A program made the position numbers and the translations under genes. From positions 372,001 to 436,000 of the forward strand of contig NZ_FXAJ01000003.1 of NCBI RefSeq assembly GCF_900177535.1: 64,000 bases of DNA, read 5' to 3'. Below the pieces are notes generated by a model. That model saw only the letters and a list, made by a program, of their open reading frames with translations. It made no database searches and was not told where the DNA came from. Position 1 is the first letter of the stretch. Each line of letters opens with the position of its first letter. Origin of the DNA: Priestia filamentosa. Lineage in GTDB: Bacteria > Bacillota > Bacilli > Bacillales > Bacillaceae_H. Shown here in pieces: positions 8,356 through 16,329 of this stretch.

Positions 8356-8487
8356 TTGCGTAATCGTTATGAGGAGAAGAAAAAAGGGAACACAAATGAG
8401 AAAGAGAAAATGGAGTTTTCACACGAATTTCTTCCATATATCACCCAATCTCCTAAAAATGAACATTACTTAAAACCTAAAAAATAA
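8356..8487 (+). CDS. Small basic protein, 43 aa
   Basis: A strong AAAGGAGGAG lies five bases before TTG 8356. The product is hydrophilic and lysine-rich (RNRYEEKKKGNTNEKEK ... LKPKK) with no recognised domain. Its small size and charge would fit a spore or stress peptide, but that is a guess. A hairpin follows the stop. Confidence 0.5.
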   Translation: MRNRYEEKKKGNTNEKEKMEFSHEFLPYITQSPKNEHYLKPKK

Positions 8488-8492
8488 CATGT

Positions 8493-8528
8493 CAGAAGAA
8501 GACAGAGGGAGCTTTGTCTTCTTTAATA
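8493..8528 (+). terminator. Possible weak terminator
   Basis: AGAAGACA/TGTCTTCT forms an eight-base stem followed by only a short T run. It lies between the small gene and yodM. Confidence 0.5.
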
Positions 8529-8541
8529 AAGGATGAAAATA

Positions 8542-9183
8542 ATGGGGAAGTTTCATTTAACTGTATGGTTATGTTTAATGATTTTACTTTTTTTAATAAT
8601 TGGATTTACGTATGAAACATCTTTTATCGTAGGAATTGATAAAGAGATTGCTTTAATCTCTTCTTCATTTCAAAGCGATGCAGCTACAACCGTTTTCTTA
8701 TTTATTACAAACTTAGGATCGTGGAAATTTGTTATGTTCTTTACGCTTATCTTGTTTGGATATAGCTTATATAAAGGTGACAAAGTTCTTGCTTTGTTTG
8801 CCATTCTTTCTTTTATTGTGCCACGCACTTTAAACTTTATGCTAAAGGAGTTTTTTGCAAGAACACGACCACAAGACCAGCTTGTTCCAGCTACACATTT
8901 TAGCTTTCCAAGCGGTCATTCAATGAATTCGTTTGTTTTCTTTGGCTTTGTAGCCTATGTATTAATAACATACTGTGTTTCTCGCAAAGCAAAACAAGTT
9001 ATTATGGTTGTGTTGTTTAGCCTGCTCATTGGCTTAATTGGTTTTAGTCGCATTTACTTGGGCGTTCACTATTTTACAGATGTAACAGCTGGATTTCTCG
9101 CTGGAGGAGTTGTATTAATTTTGTTAATCAAAATTCATCAACGATTAACAGATTCAGCGGAAGAAAAGCGTGCCCATGAATGA
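8542..9183 (+). CDS. yodM: PAP2-family lipid phosphatase
   Basis: A membrane phosphatase of the PAP2 superfamily, probably acting on phosphatidylglycerol phosphate or undecaprenyl pyrophosphate at the outer membrane face. The three signature motifs are visible: KEFFARTRP, FPSGHSMNS and SRIYLGVHYFTD. About five or six hydrophobic helices surround them. ATG 8542 is favoured because AAAGG stands nine bases upstream, whereas for ATG 8533 it is adjacent. I use yodM from family and from position next to yodL and deoD. Confidence 0.88.
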   Translation: MGKFHLTVWLCLMILLFLIIGFTYETSFIVGIDKEIALISSSFQSDAATTVFLFITNLGSWKFVMFFTLILFGYSLYKGDKVLALFAILSFIVPRTLNFMLKEFFARTRPQDQLVPATHFSFPSGHSMNSFVFFGFVAYVLITYCVSRKAKQVIMVVLFSLLIGLIGFSRIYLGVHYFTDVTAGFLAGGVVLILLIKIHQRLTDSAEEKRAHE

Positions 9184-9219
9184 TGAGTTGATTTAGGCAA
9201 AGGGAGGATTATACATCTA

Positions 9220-9723
9220 ATGGAACAGAGAGCTTACTTGTCTTTACAAACCTTATTTTTAAAAAGCGCCTCTAAATTGTTACAAGAGTCTCCTCTTTTA
9301 GAAGTAAAAGAATACTATGAAAAACTAAAGTCGATGGTCCCATATCGACAAATTCAATATATGTTTGAAAAAATTCCGTTTTTACACGGAGAAGTGCACG
9401 GTGAGATGATTAAAATTTTAACCTCTTCTTTTGGGTATGCAGTAAAAGAGAGAGCACTAACCTTTTTAGAGGATATTAAGTTTGCACCAAATAGGCGTCC
9501 ATATGTTTTATGTGGCCCCCAAACTTATGAGCTAAATGAAGCTGGAGAATTTGCAGTAACAGCAGATTTATCTGTAACATGCTATCCGCATGATACCGTG
9601 TTTTTCGTTTCACTTTCTGCAACTCAATATGACTTGATTTCTCATGCTACTTTAAAAATGAAAGATCAAGACATACAGTCGCAAATCCATGCTCAAAAGG
9701 AACCGCGCAACCGTATTTCCTAG
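9220..9723 (+). CDS. Hypothetical protein, 167 aa
   Basis: A soluble protein with no recognised domain. The N-terminal half is helical (AYLSLQTLFLKSASKLL), and the C-terminal half looks beta-rich (EFAVTADLSVTCYPHDTVFFVSL). GGGAGG precedes ATG 9220. It lies between yodM and yodL, where I recall no gene in B. subtilis, so it may be a lineage-specific insertion. Confidence 0.65.
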   Translation: MEQRAYLSLQTLFLKSASKLLQESPLLEVKEYYEKLKSMVPYRQIQYMFEKIPFLHGEVHGEMIKILTSSFGYAVKERALTFLEDIKFAPNRRPYVLCGPQTYELNEAGEFAVTADLSVTCYPHDTVFFVSLSATQYDLISHATLKMKDQDIQSQIHAQKEPRNRIS

Positions 9724-9821
9724 ATATGTAAACGTTCGACAAAATTAGTTTTTTTTAGAGAAAGGAAATCTCTCTCCTCTTAGCTAATAATGTAAAGAAG
9801 AAAAAGCAGGGGGGAATTAGC

Positions 9822-10136
9822 GTGTTAATGACTTTCAAACGACTTGTCAAAAGACCATTGAAATATGAAATTACCATTATGCAAACGCCGAATCCTGGGG
9901 ACCGAAACGGCTATCGTCAAGTGTATAAGATGTCTTTAAAAGGGCACAGTCATTCGGATGTTATTAGCCAAGTATTTCGAAATTTTAATGTATCAGATCG
10001 TTTGCCAAAGGATTTTCACGCTCGCTATGTTGGAACGCGAGATATCATTTTAATTGATGAAGGAACAAGAGGGAAATATTATTATAAGCTTCTTTCAGGA
10101 GGATGGAAGCCTGTTCAGCTTCATTCTCACGTATAA
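9822..10136 (+). CDS. yodL: YodL-like protein
   Basis: This 104-residue soluble protein has the YodL pattern ITIMQTPNPGDRNGYRQVY, FNVSDRLPKDFHARYVGTRDI and GKYYYKLLSGGWK. In B. subtilis YodL has been reported to disturb cell shape on overexpression, through MreB-linked elongation. GTG 9822 or ATG 9828 can be the start; both follow CAGGGGGGAA. The position before deoD and a following terminator support the name. Confidence 0.8.
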   Translation: MLMTFKRLVKRPLKYEITIMQTPNPGDRNGYRQVYKMSLKGHSHSDVISQVFRNFNVSDRLPKDFHARYVGTRDIILIDEGTRGKYYYKLLSGGWKPVQLHSHV

Positions 10137-10163
10137 AAAGAGCCATTAGAGGCTCTTTTTTTA
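10136..10163. terminator. yodL terminator
   Basis: AAAGAGCC/GGCTCTTT stem followed by seven Ts. In the other direction it can also end the small leftward gene. Confidence 0.88.
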
Positions 10164-10290
10164 TATGTGATTGCCAGGGCCATTTTTTCGTTTTATAGCG
10201 CTATGTTCTTTTTCATGAACCTCTTTATCGACTGTTACATGGTTTATTTTTCTTTGGGCTATTAATGCGGTTACGTTGCTTTTTTCCCAC
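10161..10290 (-). pseudogene. Small basic gene with apparent +1 frameshift
   Basis: AAGGAG is placed nine bases before GTG 10290, and the frame reads MGKKQRNRINSPKKN before ending early. From about 10245 a second frame continues as HVTVDKEVHEKEHSA, then IKRKNGPGNHI, up to a stop beside the terminator. Joining the two by removing one base in the A-rich run would give a protein of about 42 residues with the composition of a minor spore protein. It could be a decayed gene, a sequencing indel in a homopolymer, or coincidence. Confidence 0.45.
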
Positions 10291-10407
10291 TTCCATCAGC
10301 TCCTTACTTTCGTTTTTTATGTGAACGATATGTTCTTTCATAGGATGAGCATTTCAACAAAAAATAGCCATCCATTTTTCACTAGGAAAAGGGAGGAGCC
10401 TTGGGAA

Positions 10408-10437
10408 TTACAAGTTCAGCTTTTTATATGGTATAGT
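10408..10437 (+). promoter_or_regulatory. Predicted sigma-A promoter of deoD
   Basis: TTACAA and TATAGT are separated by 18 bases, and the downstream end lies 34 bases before deoD. Confidence 0.55.
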
Positions 10438-10471
10438 AAAGAGAAGCTATTTCTATTAGGAGGACAATTGA

Positions 10472-11176
10472 ATGAGTGTACATATTGGAGCAGAAAAAGG
10501 ACAAATTGCAGAAACGATTTTACTTCCAGGAGATCCGCTTCGTGCAAAATACATTGCTGAGACATTTCTAGAAGATGTAACATGTTATAACGAAGTGCGC
10601 GGTATGCTTGGATATACAGGTACATATAAAGGAAAACGCATCTCTGTGCAAGGAACAGGTATGGGTGTTCCGTCTATTTCTATTTATGCGACAGAATTAA
10701 TTCAATCTTATGATGTGAAAAACCTTATCCGCGTTGGTACGTGTGGGGCTTTAAAGAAAGATGTAAACGTTCGTGACGTTATTTTAGCTATGACATCTTC
10801 AACAGACTCACAAATGAACCGTATGACGTTTGGTGGCATTGATTATGCTCCAACAGCTAATTTTGATTTGCTGAAAAAAGCGTACGATGTTGGCACAGAA
10901 AAAGGGTTGAGTCTTCGCGTTGGTAGCGTCTTTACGGCAGATCAGTTCTACAATGAAAATGCAGATTGGGAAAAATGGGCTCGCTATGGTATGTTAGCGA
11001 TTGAAATGGAAACAACAGCTCTTTACACGATTGCTGCAAAGTTTGACCGAAATGCACTATCCATTTTAACGGTTAGTGACCATGTATTAACAGGAGAAGA
11101 AACAACAGCAGAAGAAAGACAAACTACATTTAACGAAATGATTGAAGTAGCGCTTGAAACAGCGATACAGCAATAA
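10472..11176 (+). CDS. deoD: Purine nucleoside phosphorylase DeoD
   Basis: This 234-residue cytosolic enzyme splits purine ribo- and deoxyribonucleosides with phosphate and is hexameric in its family. The N-terminal [19 protein letters not shown] supplies phosphate and subunit-interface residues. [24 protein letters not shown] and [16 protein letters not shown] are the conserved substrate motifs, and the catalytic aspartate lies in TVSDHV. The start is ATG 10472 with AGGAGG upstream. It is preceded by its own promoter and followed by a hairpin. Confidence 0.97.
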   Translation: MSVHIGAEKGQIAETILLPGDPLRAKYIAETFLEDVTCYNEVRGMLGYTGTYKGKRISVQGTGMGVPSISIYATELIQSYDVKNLIRVGTCGALKKDVNVRDVILAMTSSTDSQMNRMTFGGIDYAPTANFDLLKKAYDVGTEKGLSLRVGSVFTADQFYNENADWEKWARYGMLAIEMETTALYTIAAKFDRNALSILTVSDHVLTGEETTAEERQTTFNEMIEVALETAIQQ

Positions 11177-11182
11177 GAAAGA

Positions 11183-11217
11183 GGCTGCTTTGTCCGGGTG
11201 GGCAGCAGCTTTTTTCC
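11183..11217 (+). terminator. deoD terminator
   Basis: GCTGCT/AGCAGC stem with a 14-base loop, followed by six Ts. Confidence 0.7.
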
Positions 11218-11310
11218 CTTTCCTTTATGTCTTTATGACAAAGCTTTTTTAAAAAGGTTAGCAACTTTATGAAAAGGGTAACGATATTCATGGAACAAGA
11301 CTTTAAAGCT

Positions 11311-11337
11311 AAAAAAGTCCCTTTAAGGGACTTTTTT
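11311..11337. terminator. tatA terminator (bidirectional)
   Basis: GTCCCTT/AAGGGAC stem with A and T runs on both sides, placed right at the tatA stop. Confidence 0.88.
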
Positions 11338-11503
11338 ACTTCAGTTTCTCTTCGGTGTCTGAAGAGCTTTCACCAGAGAGTGCTTTTTTGAACTCACGAA
11401 GAGTTGTACCAGCGGCTCGGCCAAGCTCTGGAAGTTTTTTAGGACCAAAAATAAGGAGAGCAACAACAATAATAATGAACCATTCACCAGGACCAATTGC
11501 CAT
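11336..11503 (-). CDS. tatA: Twin-arginine translocase subunit TatA
   Basis: A 55-residue TatA/TatE protein, the pore-forming part of the Tat export system. One N-terminal transmembrane helix (WFIIIVVALLIFG) is followed by the FGPKKLPELGRAAG hinge and an amphipathic helix (REFKKALSG) with a polar tail. ATG 11503 (MAIGPGEW) is used because AAGGTGG stands upstream; longer reading is an artefact. No tatC is adjacent, so this is a stand-alone copy. Confidence 0.93.
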   Translation of the reverse strand: MAIGPGEWFIIIVVALLIFGPKKLPELGRAAGTTLREFKKALSGESSSDTEEKLK

Positions 11504-11599
11504 TTTGTTCACCCACCTTAATAAAGATGTATCACGTGCATTTATCATACACTGAAAAGCTTGGAAAGGAAAGAGTGGAAGAACTTTACTGAAATTTTT

Positions 11600-11642
11600 A
11601 AGGAGGTGTAGTTCGTACATTTTAATGTGTACGACGAAATTG
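11600..11642 (+). promoter_or_regulatory. Ribosome site-hairpin-start element of first CNNM gene
   Basis: AAGGAGGTG (11600-11608) is four bases before a perfect seven-pair hairpin, TCGTACA/TGTACGA (11613-11634), which is five bases before TTG 11640. With the hairpin folded the effective spacing is about nine bases. The TTG start aligns exactly with the starts of the two paralogues. An ATG in the loop (11625) would give an unaligned N-terminus. Confidence 0.6.
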
Positions 11643-12941
11643 ATTGCCATTAAATTAGTTTCATTAATTTTACTTTTAATATGTTCGGGCTTTTTTGTTG
11701 CTTCTGAGTTTGCCATTGTAAAAGTTCGAGCTTCACAGTTAGATCAGCGCATAAAAGAAGGAAACAAGCGAGCGGTTGCTGCGAAAAAGCTAGTCACTCA
11801 CCTTGATGAATATTTATCTGTTTGTCAGCTTGGGATTACGCTAACGTCTCTTGGGCTTGGGTGGTTAGGAGAACCGACAATACATCGTTTACTCCTACCG
11901 CTTTTTGAAAAAATAGGTTTAGCTGCTTCTCTTTCATCAACCGTTTCTTTTGTCGTTTCCTTTGCCTTTGTTACCTTTTTACATGTTGTAACAGGAGAGC
12001 TTGCACCAAAAACATTTGCGATTTATAAAGCTGAAAAGATTGTGATGTTTACAGCAACCCCACTTATTTGGTTTTATCGCATTTTTTATCCATTTATTTG
12101 GTTCTTAAATACATCAGCGCGAGTATTAGCTCGTATGTTTGGCTTTAAAGCCGTTGGAGAGAATGAAATGGCTCATAGTGAAGAAGAGATTCGTCTTCTA
12201 ATAGCTGAGAGCTATCGAGGTGGAGAGATCAACTCTTCGGAATTACAATACGTGCAAAATGTGTTTGAATTTGATAATCGATTAGCACGTGAAATTATGG
12301 TGCCTCGAACAGAGATGTTTGTGCTGCAACTTGAAAAATCACTACAAGAGAACTTACAGGAAATTAAGCAGCATAAATTTACTCGTTATCCTGTTGTACA
12401 TGGCGATGACAAAGACCAAATCGTTGGAATGGTTAATGTTAAAGATTTATATAACGACATTTTGATGAAGAAAAAGAGTCCAAATGTGAATCTCAGTCGT
12501 TACGTTCGTCCTGTTATTCAAGTCATTGATTCAGTAGCCATTCATGATTTGCTCCTGCAAATGCAAAAAGAGAATGCGCATTTAGCCGTTTTGTTTGATG
12601 AATATGGAGGAACGTCTGGCATTGTTACACTTGAAGATATTGTAGAAGAAATCGTAGGAGAGATTCGTGATGAATTTGATATCCATGAATTACCGTACAT
12701 TGAGAAAGTGGATGATTCTACGGTTTTACTTGATGGAAAAGTACTCATTGCAAAAGTGAATGAGCTTTTAGATCTTTCACTCGAAGATGATGAAGTTGAT
12801 ACAATTAGCGGCTGGCTTCTTATGCAAAATTATGATGTGAAAGAAGGAGATACTGTTTCGTATGATGATCATGTGTTCTTTACAGTAAAAGAGATGAACG
12901 GTAAAAGCATTCAAAAAGTAGAAGTGAAACATGTTGCTTAA
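11640..12941 (+). CDS. CNNM/CorC-type (HlyC/CorC) membrane transporter, paralogue 1
   Basis: A member of the DUF21-CBS-CorC_HlyC family, which includes the B. subtilis magnesium exporter MpfA (YhdP). The DUF21 membrane domain (about residues 1-190) shows [13 protein letters not shown] and GELAPKTFA. A CBS pair follows (about 205-325: [29 protein letters not shown]), and then a C-terminal CorC_HlyC domain with DEVDTISGW. I take TTG 11640 as start, because it puts 18 residues before FVASEF, as in both paralogues. Magnesium or cobalt efflux is inferred from family. Confidence 0.88.
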   Translation: MIAIKLVSLILLLICSGFFVASEFAIVKVRASQLDQRIKEGNKRAVAAKKLVTHLDEYLSVCQLGITLTSLGLGWLGEPTIHRLLLPLFEKIGLAASLSSTVSFVVSFAFVTFLHVVTGELAPKTFAIYKAEKIVMFTATPLIWFYRIFYPFIWFLNTSARVLARMFGFKAVGENEMAHSEEEIRLLIAESYRGGEINSSELQYVQNVFEFDNRLAREIMVPRTEMFVLQLEKSLQENLQEIKQHKFTRYPVVHGDDKDQIVGMVNVKDLYNDILMKKKSPNVNLSRYVRPVIQVIDSVAIHDLLLQMQKENAHLAVLFDEYGGTSGIVTLEDIVEEIVGEIRDEFDIHELPYIEKVDDSTVLLDGKVLIAKVNELLDLSLEDDEVDTISGWLLMQNYDVKEGDTVSYDDHVFFTVKEMNGKSIQKVEVKHVA

Positions 12942-12943
12942 CG

Positions 12944-13086
12944 AAAAAAAGCACCCCTAGAACGTGGTTCTAGGGGCTAATCGTTTGTATAATGAAAAAA
13001 GGATAAAAGGCTAATGGCAAGGCCTTTGAGCAAAAGCGTTCAGCAACAATGCTTCAGGAAGAAATCATATTGGAAACGCTTTCTAT
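12944..13086 (-). ncRNA. Candidate small RNA downstream of rodA
   Basis: On the minus strand a good promoter (see 13093-13121) is followed by about 140 bases with no sizeable reading frame. They end in a strong intrinsic terminator: the stem CCCCTAGAAC/GTTCTAGGGG at 12954-12976, then seven Ts. Inside, AAAGCGTT (13075-13082) can pair with AACGCTTT (13033-13040), and AAAGGC with GCCTTT. The rodA transcript ends just before the promoter at its own terminator, so this RNA looks independent. I do not recognise a known family. Confidence 0.6.
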
Positions 13087-13092
13087 GAAATA

Positions 13093-13121
13093 AATATACC
13101 ACTTTTATATAATTTTGTAAA
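13093..13121 (-). promoter_or_regulatory. Predicted sigma-A promoter of the small RNA
   Basis: TTTACA (13121-13116) and TATATT (13098-13093) are 17 bases apart, close to the sigma-A consensus. The expected RNA start, near 13086, overlaps a sequence (AGAAAGCGTTTCCA) that resembles a catabolite-responsive element with two mismatches. Confidence 0.6.
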
Positions 13122-13155
13122 TAAAAAAAGTAGAGCAATTTTTAATTGCTCTACT
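13121..13155 (-). terminator. rodA terminator
   Basis: GTAGAGCAATT/AATTGCTCTAC stem followed on the minus strand by seven Ts, directly after the rodA stop. Confidence 0.9.
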
Positions 13156-14329
13156 ACCCGTTTGAACTGAACATATAGCGTTTATGATGATATGAAACAC
13201 CAAGCATAAGACCCATCGCAAGCATATTCCCCATAAGGGAGCTTCCTCCGTATGAAATAAACGGAAGAGGGATACCTGTAATCGGAAGAACTTGAATTGT
13301 CATACCGATGTTTTGGAAAACGTGAAACGTAACCATTGAAATTACACCAACACAAAGGTAGGAGTTGAAAGCTTCCTTTGTTTCAAGACCTAATTTAATG
13401 AGATAGTAGATAAGAACAAAGAAAAGACTAATTACGACGCTTCCTCCAATAAAGCCAAAGTCTTCGGCAATAATAGCAAAGATAAAGTCTGTATGACCTT
13501 CAGGAATGTAGACGCCTTCTCCGCCAATTCCTTTCCCTTCAACCATTCCTGAACCAATTGCCATTAACGACTGCAAGAGGTGATAAGCGCCTTCTCCGCT
13601 GTAAGAACGCGGATCAAGCCATGCGTAAATACGTGTAAGCTGGTATGGGTTGACTCCTAAGTACTTTTCAAGAAAGTCAGGAGCGTACATAACAAGAGAC
13701 AATACTGTGCCCCCAAAAACAGCTAAAACAGAAAAAGCAGGAACGATAAGTTTCCATGAAATACCTGATACAAACACAAGTCCAACAAAGATAGCAAGAA
13801 GTACAAGGCTTGTTCCAAGGTCAGGCTGACTCAATACAAGTCCAAGTGGAAGAGCAAGCGTTAGACCCATTTTCAAAAGAAGAAGAAAGTCTTCACGAAA
13901 ACCGCGAATACGATACTTTTCATTATGCTTTGTGACGACGTTACTTAATGCAACTACCAGAAAGACTTTTACAAACTCCGAAGGCTGAATAGAACCAAGC
14001 CCTGGAAAGATGAACCAGCTTTGAGCTCCGTTACGAACTGGTGTAAAACTTGTGTTAGGGGCTACAAATAAAATTAGTAATAAAAAGACTCCAAATGCGT
14101 ACGCATACCAGGAAAGCTTTTGAAGTTGATCACTATCTAAAAACATGACCCCAAAAGCAATCCCTCCTGAAACGATATACCATATAATTTGTTTTACTAA
14201 AAAGTTTTCGTTGTACTGTCCTGAAGACTGAGCGCTGTAGATGCCGATACAGCTAACACAAAAAAATAAAAATAGCAAAAATGCTATATTAACATCAAAA
14301 CGAGGCACATTAGATCGATTATTTCCCAT
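13154..14329 (-). CDS. rodA: FtsW/RodA/SpoVE-family glycosyltransferase
   Basis: A SEDS-family peptidoglycan polymerase with ten predicted membrane helices. Conserved motifs are NGAQSWFIFPGLGSIQPSEFVK, LSQPDLGTS, EGHTDFIFAIIAEDFGF and PLPFISYGGSS. At 391 residues without extra domains it fits RodA (cell elongation) best, though FtsW or SpoVE paralogues cannot be excluded. No division gene or class B PBP is adjacent. I choose ATG 14329 (MGNN), six bases after AGGTG. Confidence 0.85.
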   Translation of the reverse strand: MGNNRSNVPRFDVNIAFLLFLFFCVSCIGIYSAQSSGQYNENFLVKQIIWYIVSGGIAFGVMFLDSDQLQKLSWYAYAFGVFLLLILFVAPNTSFTPVRNGAQSWFIFPGLGSIQPSEFVKVFLVVALSNVVTKHNEKYRIRGFREDFLLLLKMGLTLALPLGLVLSQPDLGTSLVLLAIFVGLVFVSGISWKLIVPAFSVLAVFGGTVLSLVMYAPDFLEKYLGVNPYQLTRIYAWLDPRSYSGEGAYHLLQSLMAIGSGMVEGKGIGGEGVYIPEGHTDFIFAIIAEDFGFIGGSVVISLFFVLIYYLIKLGLETKEAFNSYLCVGVISMVTFHVFQNIGMTIQVLPITGIPLPFISYGGSSLMGNMLAMGLMLGVSYHHKRYMFSSNG

Positions 14330-14339
14330 TCTCTTCACC

Positions 14340-14657
14340 TAGCAATTTCATTGTTTTGTAGAAAAATATTATATCGTAATTCCTTTGAAACATAAAGCTA
14401 AACTTCTCTTTTCATCAGCTCTCTTCTAGCACTTATAAAAGGAAAAAAGAGGCTTCTAGTCCTTCTTAATCTTAGCGATTCTTTGTGAAATGTGCAAAGT
14501 ATTTTCCATCATCTTTAAAAAAATAGTTCAATTAACATAGAAGGTAGAGAAGAAAGGACTAAATCTAGCAAAGTACGCATATATGTAAGATAGAGTTCCC
14601 TTACTAAATATTCGAATGATGAAATGCGACTATAAATAGATTTGAAGGAGGAAAAAT
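14340..14657. other. Divergent intergenic region, no gene seen
   Basis: About 300 AT-rich bases between rodA and the membrane protein gene. I see no reading frame with a ribosome site and no convincing structured RNA. It probably holds the two divergent promoters. Confidence 0.4.
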
Positions 14658-15233
14658 ATGCTGTTTCTTATTTTATTTTTCTTACTATGGTGCTTTACTT
14701 GGACGCTTTTCTACCTTTATCGTTATCAAACATCACTAAAAGAAAAAAAGACGACAGTAGCACTTATTACTTTTTCCACTACTATTTCAGCTACCTTTTC
14801 CGCCATCTACCTTTGCTGTTTCCATTTACCTCTGTCTCTTTATAATGCACTTGTTTTTTGTTTTTTCATAGGAGTTTTAACAGCCTTTGTTGTTGGTAGA
14901 GTATCAGGCATAAGAATGATCCTCCTCGGTATACTCACAGCTTGTATCAGCTCTCTTTCTCTTCCGGGGATATATCTTTCGTTTGAGCGAAGAGATGCAG
15001 GTGATTTATTTGAATTACAGCTCCTTTTGTCTGTTTTATTAGCAACGTTCGCTCTTTATCTTTTATTTAAGAATATACCTCTTGAAGAAGGTGCGCTCAT
15101 AAAAAGCTGGCTTCAAAGTCCATTTGTAGCTGGGATTGTTCTTCTCATCATCTTCTACACGTACGAGATTTTTCATTCTTTTTTTAATATAAAAAATAAC
15201 CCTACAAGTATGAACGGTTCGAAACGAAAATAG
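14658..15233 (+). CDS. Hypothetical membrane protein, 191 aa
   Basis: The protein has about six hydrophobic helices, with a short charged loop (YLSFERRDAGDLFE) between helices four and five and a basic C-terminus (MNGSKRK). GAAGGAGG stands just before ATG 14658, and a terminator follows. I do not recognise a family. Confidence 0.75.
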   Translation: MLFLILFFLLWCFTWTLFYLYRYQTSLKEKKTTVALITFSTTISATFSAIYLCCFHLPLSLYNALVFCFFIGVLTAFVVGRVSGIRMILLGILTACISSLSLPGIYLSFERRDAGDLFELQLLLSVLLATFALYLLFKNIPLEEGALIKSWLQSPFVAGIVLLIIFYTYEIFHSFFNIKNNPTSMNGSKRK

Positions 15234-15237
15234 TTGC

Positions 15238-15267
15238 AAAAAGTGCAGAAAGATTTCTGCACTTTTT
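15238..15267 (+). terminator. Terminator
   Basis: AAAAAGTGCAGAAA/TTTCTGCACTTTTT stem with a T run, just after the membrane protein gene. Confidence 0.9.
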
Positions 15268-15367
15268 CTGATAGAGCCTTATTTTTTGCAGAGAGAAAGA
15301 AAAAATGATTAAATAAGCAAAAGATTAAAAAAATTAAACTATTAAAAAATGTAAGGGAGAGAGAGAC

Positions 15368-15859
15368 GTGTTCAAAAAATTGTTTGGAAAGAAAACGAGA
15401 GAAGAGAATATTACCGCCCCTCTTACTGGCCGCATTTTTAGCCTTGAAAACGTTCCGGACCCTGTTTTTTCGCAAAAAATGATGGGAGAAGGGTTTGCAA
15501 TTGAACCAACAAATGGAGAAGTTGTCGCTCCAATAGACGGTGAGATTGTCCAGCTTTTTCATACAAAACATGCTATAGGATTAAAAACAGAAAACGGAGC
15601 GGAGATTATTATTCACGTTGGGCTTGAAACAGTAGCTATGGAAGGAGATGGATTTACTGCTCATGTAAAAGAAGGCTCAAAAGTTAAAAAGGGAGACAAG
15701 CTATTAACTGTTGATTTAGAAAAAGTAAGAGAGAAGGCTAAAAGTACAGTAACGCCTGTTGTTGTCACAAATAGTGCTGATTCGGAAAAAATCTCTTTGG
15801 TAGCTACGGATTCTGTTATAAAAGGAGAAACCGTTTGTATGACAGTAACAATGAAATAA
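15368..15859 (+). CDS. ypqE: PTS EIIA component, glucose family (YpqE-like)
   Basis: A single-domain, 163-residue EIIA of the glucose class, which passes phosphate from HPr to a sugar-specific EIIB. Visible are SLENVPDPVFSQKMMGEGFAIEP, APIDGEIVQLFHTKHAIGL with one histidine, and the phosphorylated histidine in EIIIHVGLETV. It carries no EIIB or EIIC domain. GTG 15368 follows AAGGGAGAG. It stands alone between terminators. It might serve transporters that lack an EIIA, such as MurP in this window (inference). Confidence 0.9.
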   Translation: MFKKLFGKKTREENITAPLTGRIFSLENVPDPVFSQKMMGEGFAIEPTNGEVVAPIDGEIVQLFHTKHAIGLKTENGAEIIIHVGLETVAMEGDGFTAHVKEGSKVKKGDKLLTVDLEKVREKAKSTVTPVVVTNSADSEKISLVATDSVIKGETVCMTVTMK

Positions 15860-15869
15860 TGGACATTAA

Positions 15870-15908
15870 AAGCGTTCTTCCACTAAAGGGATGGAAGAGC
15901 GTTTTTTT
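15870..15908 (+). terminator. ypqE terminator
   Basis: AGCGTTCTTCCA/TGGAAGAGCGTT stem (with G-U pairs) followed by seven Ts. Confidence 0.85.
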
Positions 15909-16024
15909 GTATAGAGGAAAATTTGGTATTTTTCCCTATAATCTTAAATGAACAGTTTTATATTACAAGTGAAAATGGTATACTAGGGAAGGAATTAAGT
16001 AGAAACGCGAAAGAGAGTTGTTAT

Positions 16025-16318
16025 ATGGACTTTTCAATTGAATTATTGCTGTGCGTTTCATATGCAAGTTTGTTTCTACTAGCGGTTTCCTATTATTTAG
16101 CATGCAATAAAAGATCTTATTTTTATGTTCGTGCCCAAAGAATAGACAAGCAGTTAGTAACAGGGAAACATTTATTTGAAAAAGGGAGAGTATGTAGACC
16201 TTTACACTATTTTTCCTACTTGCAAGTGAAAAAGCCCGTAAAAGAGCCAGCTAACATAGATGAAGAAGATCCTTTCTCTTCTGCAATGAACGTCGTATTT
16301 CAACCACGATTTTTTTAG
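16025..16318 (+). CDS. MifM-like translation-arrest leader peptide of yidC2
   Basis: A 97-residue protein with one N-terminal membrane helix (about residues 5-24), a basic middle and an acidic IDEEDPFSS segment near the C-terminus. B. subtilis MifM has the same length (about 95), the same helix position, an acidic DEED arrest site, and lies just upstream of yidC2 (yqjG). There, arrest is released when insertion capacity is sufficient, and persistent stalling opens the yidC2 ribosome site. Sequence identity outside the acidic motif is low by eye. The assignment rests on architecture, the DEED motif and the RNA helix described at 16269-16328. GAGAG precedes ATG 16025. Confidence 0.75.
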   Translation: MDFSIELLLCVSYASLFLLAVSYYLACNKRSYFYVRAQRIDKQLVTGKHLFEKGRVCRPLHYFSYLQVKKPVKEPANIDEEDPFSSAMNVVFQPRFF

Positions 16319-16328
16319 GAGGAAGGAT
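16269..16328 (+). promoter_or_regulatory. RNA helix sequestering the yidC2 ribosome site
   Basis: ATCCTTTCTCTT (16269-16280), in the codons just after the leader's DEED motif, can pair along its full length with AGGAGGAAGGAT (16317-16328). It forms 12 base pairs, two of them G-U, with a 36-base loop. The paired segment is the yidC2 ribosome site. A ribosome stalled at the acidic codons would cover the upstream arm and free the site. Confidence 0.75.
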
Positions 16329-16329
16329 T

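Noticed and set aside
10276-10560. Rightward 94-codon frame before and into deoD
   Set aside because: It overlaps deoD in another frame, lacks a ribosome site and shows no coding character.
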